DNA of 64,000 nucleotides from Ceratothoa steindachneri. Lineage: Eukaryota > Arthropoda > Malacostraca > Isopoda > Cymothoidae. The notes under the pieces are model-generated. The model was given only the letters and a program-made list of their open reading frames with translations. It was not told where the DNA came from and ran no database searches. Below are positions 56,466 to 64,000 of this stretch, one piece after another (position 1 is the stretch's first letter; every line of letters begins with the position of its first letter). The stretch spans positions 83,496,354 through 83,560,353 of the forward strand of contig OZ018335.1 of the NCBI GenBank assembly GCA_963969495.1, written 5' to 3'. The position numbers and the translations under genes are program-made.

Positions 56466-59400
56466 TGGGAGTTTTAACAAAAACTAATTGTATAATGTCT
56501 ACAAAGAACTAGACCCAAATGTTCTTTGGATACAATGCTATACAAAGGAACTGCGCATGTGAAAGATTTGATGGTGCGTTAATAGCAGTGAAAAAGGAGT
56601 TACAGTACAGACAAGGTAACCCTACGGATGCATCAACTCTGTCGATCATCTTAAGGTGCTCTATGGGTGACATAGAACTAAGCGCGAAGTACCAGCACGC
56701 TCGCAGGTCATATCTTCCTTACTATGACCTGTACACCCTGTTCACAAGAGAACACCCAGTACTATTCGCTGGGGAACTTAACGCCAGGAATAGAGCAGCG
56801 GGATACTCTTCTACAAATTCAAGAGGTAGATCACTGGATCTCTTGACTAGAAGGGGCTTTGCAGAGCGCATTGGACCAAACTTCCCCACGTTTTTCTACC
56901 CAGGGTCAGCCACCAAACCTGACGTCGTGCTCACGAACCCTAACTTCCCATTCCACCAACGTATCTTGCTAGGGCCTCTAGCATCAAGTGATCATCTGCC
57001 CATGCTGATTACTATTGCAACTGCCCCTATGCCAGTCCCAGTTATATCAAGAAAAGACTTCTAAAATGCAAAGTGGAGGCCGATTATAGGAGAGCATTCT
57101 CAGAAGTTACCCCTGATTTACAGGACGCATCCGAAGAAAGTCTGGACGACGAACTGACTGCTATTAATGACCTCCTCTCTAACGCCGACGCTATAGCTAT
57201 CCCAATAACGTCACACAAAATAATCATGCCCACAAAACCCACACAAGAGAGAGTGATGCTACAGCATCGATTCTCCAGAGTCTACGAGACCATCCTCAAC
57301 TTGGGCTATGCCAGACCCATGGATTTTCGATTCGTTCAGCATCTGAGAAATCAGCTGAATTTCATGCTAGGAACCGAAGTCCGTAACAAATGGAATATCA
57401 TAATAGAAAAGTTAGACACTATGAGAAACTCGAAGGCCTTTTGGACGACCATCAGCAAATTAAAGAAGGACGCTCGCACCCCAGGTCAAACAAAAATCAG
57501 GCATGAAGGAACTAAGGCGGTAACTCCCAAAGAGAAAGAGAATCTGTTCTGCGGAGTCTGGGAAAATGTCTTCAAAATATCAGAAGAAGAAGAAGAAGAC
57601 TTTGACCTAGGTTTCAAGGATCAGGGTCTCAAGTATATGGAGAGGAGAGAAGGGAGGTTTGACCCTTATAGAACCTCATGCTACCATCGATTTCAAGGCA
57701 ACTTTCCGGATGGAAAGAAAATATCAATGGAGGAACTATTGAATTCTATTTCCTCATTTAAGTCTAAAGCCCCGGGATCAGCCAAATTACCATCAGGCAT
57801 TTAAAAGAAGCTCCGGAAAGACTTAAGACCAGGCTGCTAAATCTGTTCAATGCGTCTCTAGAAATGGGATACTTCCCGGATGGACTGAAGAACGCCAAAA
57901 TGATCTTCATACCCAAACCGGGAAAACCATTAACCAGATCATGAAGTATAGACCCATCTCACTGCTGGAGACCTTTGGGAAGGTTTTTGAAAAAATCCTC
58001 AACTGCAGACTGGCTAAACACCTAGCTGAAAAGAACCTTTTGAACGAAAAGCAACATGGATTCAGCGAACACCGAGGCACCGAGACAGCGATAGCCCATA
58101 TGCTGCAACACGCAGCAGCATGGCTAGCTAGAGGTTGTTGGATTGACGTCGTATCCAGAGACGTAAAAAAAGTTTTCGACAAGGTCTGGATTGAAGGCCT
58201 GAAATACAAAATCTCTAGGCTGAGACTCACTCCCCACTTTAAGAAAATCTTCTGCAGCTATCTAACCAAAAGGCGAACGGTGCAAGCCTTCGAAGGGCAC
58301 ACAGGAAAATCCTTTGCCCTTGCCTCCGGTGTTCCACAAGAAGGATGCCCTAGCCCCACTCTCTTCACCATCTACACAAGAGACATCCCTAAACCAGCCG
58401 ATGGGAGAACACTTAATATACAATACGCGGATGATGTCACCCAAGTTATAGTGCGGAGGACAAAGTTGGCAAGACTGATGGCTAGAGCCACGGCAGCAGA
58501 AGCCGAGAAAATCTCGCATCTAAAGACGCTGGAAGATACAAACGAATGTGGCTAAGTTCTCCGCAACTGCAATAGGAAAACATCGCACCGCCCCTGTCAA
58601 AATAGGAAAGTCTGACATCGACTACTCTCCTCGCGCGTCTATTCTCGGATTCGGACTCTCCAGTTCTGGAATGAGCAAGCACGTGAGGACCAGAATTGGA
58701 CACGCAAAAACTGAACTTGACAAACTCCATCGATTTCGAGACCTAACAATAGCTAACAAAAAAAAGCTATACATCTGCTTGGTTAGATCCAAGCTGGTGT
58801 ACCCCAGCTTACCACTCAACGTTGCATCCAACAGAAACATGTCGCTGCTTCAACGAATGCAAAACCAAGGACTCAGATTTATCACTGGCTCCAAGTGGTT
58901 CGACTTCTGGACCTCGAGGAGCCTACATGAACAAGCGGGAATCAAGCCAATAAACCTATACCTCTACAAGAGAGGAAAAAGCATCTGGGAGAAACTAGAA
59001 GGTCTTCTCCCCAACGAGACACTCCACACTCTCGATCTTGAGGAAGGAGAATACAAAAACTACCTCCCAAACACCAAAAGAGAAGAACCAGAACCAAGAT
59101 TCAAGTGAATGAACTAAAAAAAAAATTATATATATATATATTCATATACGCATATACGCAGAAATAAATTGACATACGTGTTAAGAAAAAAAAAAGAGAA
59201 GTTCAAAAACCCACTTAAGAATCTGAACAATGGAGATGGCCCCTACACCGGGCACTACACTATTAACCTAATGCTTTTTTCATTTCCATGCCTTTCCCCC
59301 CCCCCATCTTTATTCACTATTCACCCCCTTTTTTCACAACTTTCTACAAAAAAGACAAAAAACAGACAAAGATGAGACCTCAGTCGGTCTTGTGCCTTCT

Positions 59401-59620
59401 CGCTGTTCACATCGTCCTTCGTCACGGATCTTCCCCCACCCGCCCACCCATATTCTAACCTTTTGTGTAATTCATTATATATATAAAATATTGTACTGAT
59501 TATTACTTTTTGTACATTTTTTGGCTCTCTCTCTCCATCACGCCCCTTTCTTACTTTCCTTTCCATTTGTTTATAAATAAAAAAATAAAGAATAAATCTC
59601 CCTTTAGTCGTTTGACTAAG
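56466..59620 (+). mobile_element. Jockey-like LINE, 5'-truncated, four reading-frame pieces
   Basis: 56519-57064: endonuclease (LIAVKKELQYRQ, PVLFAGELNARNRAAGYSST where GDLN is usual, PDVVLTN, ASSDHLPM). 57073-57804: linker and RT start, ending in SFKSKAPGS. A frame change near 57785 leads to HLKEAPERLKTRLLNLFNAS and another near 57940 to 57941-58555: KYRPISLLETFGKVFEKIL, a D-V-S-R-D-V-K-K-V-F-D-K-V-W strand, LASGVPQEGCPSPTLF, QYADDVTQ (YADD at 58424-58435). A third change near 58550 leads to the C-terminus (58548-59108). The 3' UTR has A-rich runs at 59117 and 59190 and probably ends near 59600. ORF1 and the endonuclease N-terminus are lost. Relatively young decay. Confidence 0.8.
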
Positions 59621-60125
59621 AAAGATAAATAAATATGGACAGACGCGTTTAATGTTCTAAAATTGATGGCTATTTTAAATAAAAGATTATAATTATAGGT
59701 AGCATTGGCTTAAATATACTTTTAAGTTGCTCCTTGGCTATCCTACTGACTTTTCGCTTACCTTTTTTACTGGTCCCCTTTATCTCCTAGAAGAATATGA
59801 GAAAAATGATTTGATTTGATTTCTGAAGCGTGATGGATAATTTTGTACTTAAATATTATTCCTACTCTGTAGAATATTTTGAACAAAATACAAATATATA
59901 AAAAAATTTTTTTAAATAAATTTGACAGATTTAATGAATAAATTCATTAATAAGTGGATAAATTTAATGAATAAATTAATTAATAAATAAACCAACCAAA
60001 CAACAATTGGGAGGAGTCCTTATGGTTATCTCATAGAAGCTTGCTCCGGAGTCGCTTTCAAAATCTGATAGAACAAACATCGCAGTGCTGAGATGAGCCG
60101 TCCGTAATTATTTACTTGGGTCTAA
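59621..60125. other. AT-rich non-coding stretch
   Basis: Nothing recognised between the LINE tail and the Gypsy gag. Confidence 0.5.
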
Positions 60126-60129
60126 AATA

Positions 60130-63100
60130 TCCCCATCTCGCAAAAGTAATAGTAACAATCAGTGATTTGATTTTCGGTACCAATGGAGCTATCTTTACTC
60201 AAGCCTTCCGCTTGCAAAATAAGTGGTTAGGCAAGAAACTTCGTACAGTAAAGTAGCTGTGGAAGGAGGGAGGAATCAATTCGGGCTGGAAACTCAAAGA
60301 AGACCTTGTACGGACTTGGCTTTTCCCCTATCTGCTAGGAGATCTCACTGAAGCAGCCGACTAGTTGTTCGAATACCTAGTATAAATGAGTACCTATGAG
60401 GATCTTAAGTTCATTGTTCTGCGGCACCACGAGCATTATGATGAGGAAAGATGGTAGAACCTGACCAAGAATATTAGGCTGGTGGAAAAGAATCCCACAA
60501 TTCTGTTTCGACGGCTCAGAAACGCTGTGGGGGCCGACCTCACGACAACACGGTTAAAATAATCCTTGCACAGTAGTCTCTCTATTCATGTATCAAATAT
60601 CCTGGAGTCACTGGGGTAAGTTCATCATCTCGAGTGCTTGAAAGAATCTGCGGATTACATCTTATTTCGGTATACGTCAAGTGTCCAGGAGCTAGTCGCC
60701 GGTTTCATCCTCCAAATGTCCGACCTAGCGAGGTTCGCCAGGCTCTTCTGCTGCCCAGGATAGCCAATTGCTAAAAGATAAGATTGAAAAGCTGCTCAAG
60801 TCTGGCAAAAATCAGGCCACAGGTGGCAGAGAAAAGTTCCCTCCGAGGTAAGTCACGCTTCTGATTCTGAGTCAGTTGGGCTTTACCCCATTGGGATTTC
60901 TAGGAAGTTAATCATCTATCTGGTAATCGTTTACCTGAATTTTAAAAGTTAGGCCTACCACTGCTTGTCACCCTAAGGCTTATGTGTGAATTGTAGTCAA
61001 TGACTATGTTCTCCTACTTTCTCCATAGGGACCCTACACCCATCATCCACCTTTTTCTGCAAGAGGACAAACAAGAGTGCCCTACTGATGTCAAAAACAA
61101 TTATATAGGAACCATTCTTCTTACTCTGCCTCATCCCGAAACTTCACGGTAATTTGCAACCCCCAACTTCACCACAGTACAGGCGCGAATCTACGGGAAG
61201 TGACTATATAATTTTTCAATGAAATACAGAACATAACTTCACTTTGGCAGCGCTGTCATTCCCCTCTCCACAAACTAATTATCAACTTTCTCCAGCTTTG
61301 CTACCAGCGCCACCTTAGGGGTGGCTTGCCCGGGAGATTTCAACAGCCTGCCTACGTAGTTACACTGGTTATGTGATGCAGAGCTTGAATCGATGCTTCT
61401 TCATTCGGGATCAAGATAAGGACTTATTTTCTCGTTGACCGCGTCTCTACCCTCTCAGTTCTTCCATCTTCGCATTATGAAAGACGTACACCTCCGATGG
61501 TTTTCTCGCTACAAAACATTCAGGTCAGCCTATCATGGTCTATTTTAAGAAACTTCTTTCGATCTCTATCTTTCCCGGACCCTCTTTCGCTTGGCTTTTC
61601 TTAGTTGCTGACGTGGGTCGCCCTAGCTTAGAACTCGGCTTCCTGCAAAACATTTCACCTTTCCTTTACTTCAAAGGACGTATTATCGATTGTTCGGAAG
61701 CCTCATCCTTGTTATTCTTTTCTCCCGCGGTTCAGTTTAATGACGCGCGTTCAAGAACTTGACTTGATAAGTTGCATTGGCTGGCATTCATCTGTGAATC
61801 TTACATTCCTCCACTCCGTTTGTGTCTACAGCCGCAGAACCATTCTATTCAACGCTAGATACATATAACTGCTCCCTCTATCTACGCACGCTAGCGCCAG
61901 TTCCCCTAGCAAACCCCAAATCATTAAGTAGGAGTTATCCAGAATGTTGAATGTAGGCATAATTCGAAAACTTGTTCTTCTTGCGCATCTTATTTACATC
62001 TAGTTTCCATTAAAGATGTTTCATATAAGCCATTGTGTGAATAGCCCTGTTTGAATTCCTGCTACACTACCTCTTAGCAGAAGAGGGCATCTCACCTCTG
62101 CTTGACAAAGTTCCAGCCATACACTATTTCCCAGCAGTCGCCAAAAATAAATCTCAAAGGCAATTCCAAGGTCTATTAATTTTTTTACTGGAATCATGTA
62201 AAAAATGTGGCTTCCATTTTATCCCCACTAAATAGCATCTTCGAGAGTGCACACGAACGCAATAAATGGTTATGAATTGACAACAGAGTGCTGCGTAGGA
62301 CTTCTAGTTATCAAACTTGCTATTTCATTAGCCACCGAATTGACTGAACCTTTGAAGGAAGTTTCATTTAAATTTTGGCTGATGCAATTGCGACGGGTGT
62401 GGGTGCTTCGTTAGTACAACATCAGAAGAGAACATGGGCATAGTTATCATTTTTATTGAAGTAGGTATCGCAAGCTAATACAAAATGTATACGTTTTGAA
62501 GAGACTTTTTATGCCTTTCTCACTGACCACCAAGTTATCGCCTCAGCATTTTTATTTCCAAAGGCTTCTCACGCTCCAATCGTGGCTCAACGTTGGATTA
62601 TTTTACGCTCGCCCATACAGTTCGCTCTCTTCGCTACCCTTGTAAACTTTTCCACGTCTTTTCAAACTGTCAAGTATGCCTTGCTAGTCGCAGACAAAAT
62701 TAGCTACTTAATATTTACACATTTCTTATGTAGAGGAAATACATGCCTTCAATTATGCTATCCCTGTCTGTCGAACACTGACGGCAAAACTCTTGTTGAG
62801 TTCTGGCTAAAATTGCTAATCGTTATCTTCTCCCAAACATTAAAATAACAAATATTTTATCTATTTTATTTCTGGGCTTATTTTGGTTTAAAGGTACACT
62901 CTCTCTTATTTGTGCGAGGTCAAATGTGCAAAGATGTAAAACAAACTACTTGCATTTCCTGACAGAAAACTTGCATGAACAAATTTAACTAACCTAGGTT
63001 CAGGCAATTTTCACTGGATGACTTTTGGCTGAGTGGCTAAACATAGACATCACACGATGAGTTTAGGTACCAATTATCTAAAGGAAATAGATAAATCAAA

Positions 63101-63650
63101 TGCACTCTTGCCATTCATTATATTTATCTGCTTTTTGGAATCCGACGCGAAATAGTGCCGGGTAGATGAATTGCGTCCACAGGCGTCATCGTGCAAACTC
63201 TCTCCCGATCAGAAGGTGCACATTCCTAATGAACTATAAAATTGCACCCATGCGTTTGCTAGAAACATATAAAACTCCTCAAATTTTCTTGAATAATTTA
63301 ATGGTTCTTTACTAGTTAAAGTCCGCAGACGACACTTATTTCATAATCATGTTTCGTTAAACGATCTTAGGACCGTGGCTTTGCACAATCTCAAGCCGGG
63401 TATGATCCCACACAATCACCCTCAAAAGAACGCCGCTAACTCAGTTACCTTCTACCACTAGAAAGCGGGTAAGATTTCAATTAAACTGGATTAGCACCTT
63501 GATCTATTAAAAAATTGACTTATGACAAGACAGCTGGTTATGCCCGCGCCATTTGAATCTTGCTCGAGGCATATTCAAGTATCGAGTAGTTTTTCTAACT
63601 TTGTGTAAAGTAAGGTATTCTAACTCTAATTTTAGGTTGATCTAACTCTA
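60130..63650 (+). mobile_element. Gypsy LTR retrotransposon gag-pol, heavily decayed
   Basis: Domains follow in order on +. Gag at 60380-60720: MSTYEDLKFIVLRHHEHYDE, SIHVSNILESLG, LECLKESADYI. Protease at 61380-61765: FFIRDQDKDLFSR, VDR..LSVLPSSHY (active-site region, DTGA lost), WLFLVADVGRPSLELGFLQN. RT start near 61930-61975: RMLNVGIIRK. RT end at 62050-62215: FLLHYLLAEEGISPLLDKVP then AIHYFPAVAKNKSQRQFQGL. RNase H at 62365-62700: LADAIATGVGASLVQHQK, LTDHQVIAS, QTVKYALLVADKIS. The RT palm is deleted. I cannot place integrase in 62850-63650. The gag differs in type from the zinc-knuckle gag at 1 and 37925. Confidence 0.75.
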
Positions 63651-64000
63651 ATCCTGTATGTGTAACCTGGCGCAACAAGCGAGCACTGGTTAACCTTAGG
63701 AATCTTACGTCATCGCGAATTATATAGTTGGCCCTAAGTAGAGTTGAATCATTCTATTTCCATCGCCTTGTCACTCCCTCAACTCTCTCTCTCTCGTTCG
63801 CTCCACCCTAAATGCCACATTCACACGTAAACTTTGATATCTCTCCATTCACTAGAGGTGTACATTTGACATGAACAACCAAGAAGTCTTCCTACCTGAC
63901 CTAAAAGTAAAAGATAATAATATCCCAATAATATAATGTAAAATAATATTCCAATCAGTAAGTTACAAGCAATAACGAGAAGGATTAATGTTAGGACTTT
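63651..64000. other. Right edge, possibly 3' LTR of the Gypsy element
   Basis: Position and composition would fit an LTR beginning near TGTGTAACCTGGCGC (63658), but only one end is in the window and no partner LTR was found on the left of the gag. Confidence 0.25.

Noticed and set aside
63385..63430. tRNA-like B box (GGTATGATCCC)
   Set aside because: Single weak match without A-box spacing or a repeated body.

Overview
The window looks like a piece of an AT-rich invertebrate genome, most likely an arthropod (possibly a crustacean). It is almost wholly made of transposable elements and simple repeats. Long (TA)n tracts, rosa-type DD41D mariners, mariner, Tc1, piggyBac, Penelope-like, CR1, RTE-type, Jockey/I-type LINE and Gypsy elements all occur together, and nearly all are decayed. 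I found no convincing host gene, rRNA or functional tRNA. Species assignment is inference; the element mix is what I actually see.

Layout. 1-2400: minus-strand Gypsy gag at the edge, a Gypsy RNase H scrap and an unnamed repeat. 2490-7085: two head-to-tail minus-strand copies of one RNase H-bearing LINE family. 7087-10990: a 3.9 kb G/T-rich degenerate array (GGTGGTGTAGGT-like). 13440-15420: RT scrap, 33-bp minisatellite, microsatellite. 15440-21480: Penelope-like element (PLE) copies in both orientations, a tRNA-derived SINE, and long TA tracts. 21481-29022: four DNA transposons in a row (rosa mariner, Tc1, DD34D mariner, piggyBac). 32539-35389: a second piggyBac with intact TTAA duplications and a PLE terminal block nested in it. 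37190-43572: a third fragment of the RNase H LINE, then a minus-strand Gypsy gag split by a CR1 LINE.

The CR1 (about 38951-43476, plus strand) is the one apparently intact element: ORF1 (370 aa, zinc ribbon plus SGNH esterase) and ORF2 (about 930 aa, endonuclease plus RT). ORF2 has no usable AUG. It overlaps ORF1 in the -1 frame, and a canonical slippery heptamer (GGGAAAC, in the ORF1 frame) sits in the overlap. Its 3' UTR carries two stem-loops with the same loop and compensatory stem changes.

The right part holds an LTR-like block (43938-45172), a 37-bp minisatellite (48380-48880), a complete solo LTR with a 5-bp target duplication (49118-50686), a second rosa mariner (51795-52540), a SINE with 48-bp inverted arms (53507-53803), an RTE-type scrap joined to a 5'-truncated Jockey-like LINE (55905-59620), and a decayed Gypsy gag-pol running to the right edge (60130-64000).

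The best candidates for something undescribed are the CR1 frameshift/fusion expression, the CR1 3' stem-loop pair, and a SINE family whose tail resembles the PLE terminal block.
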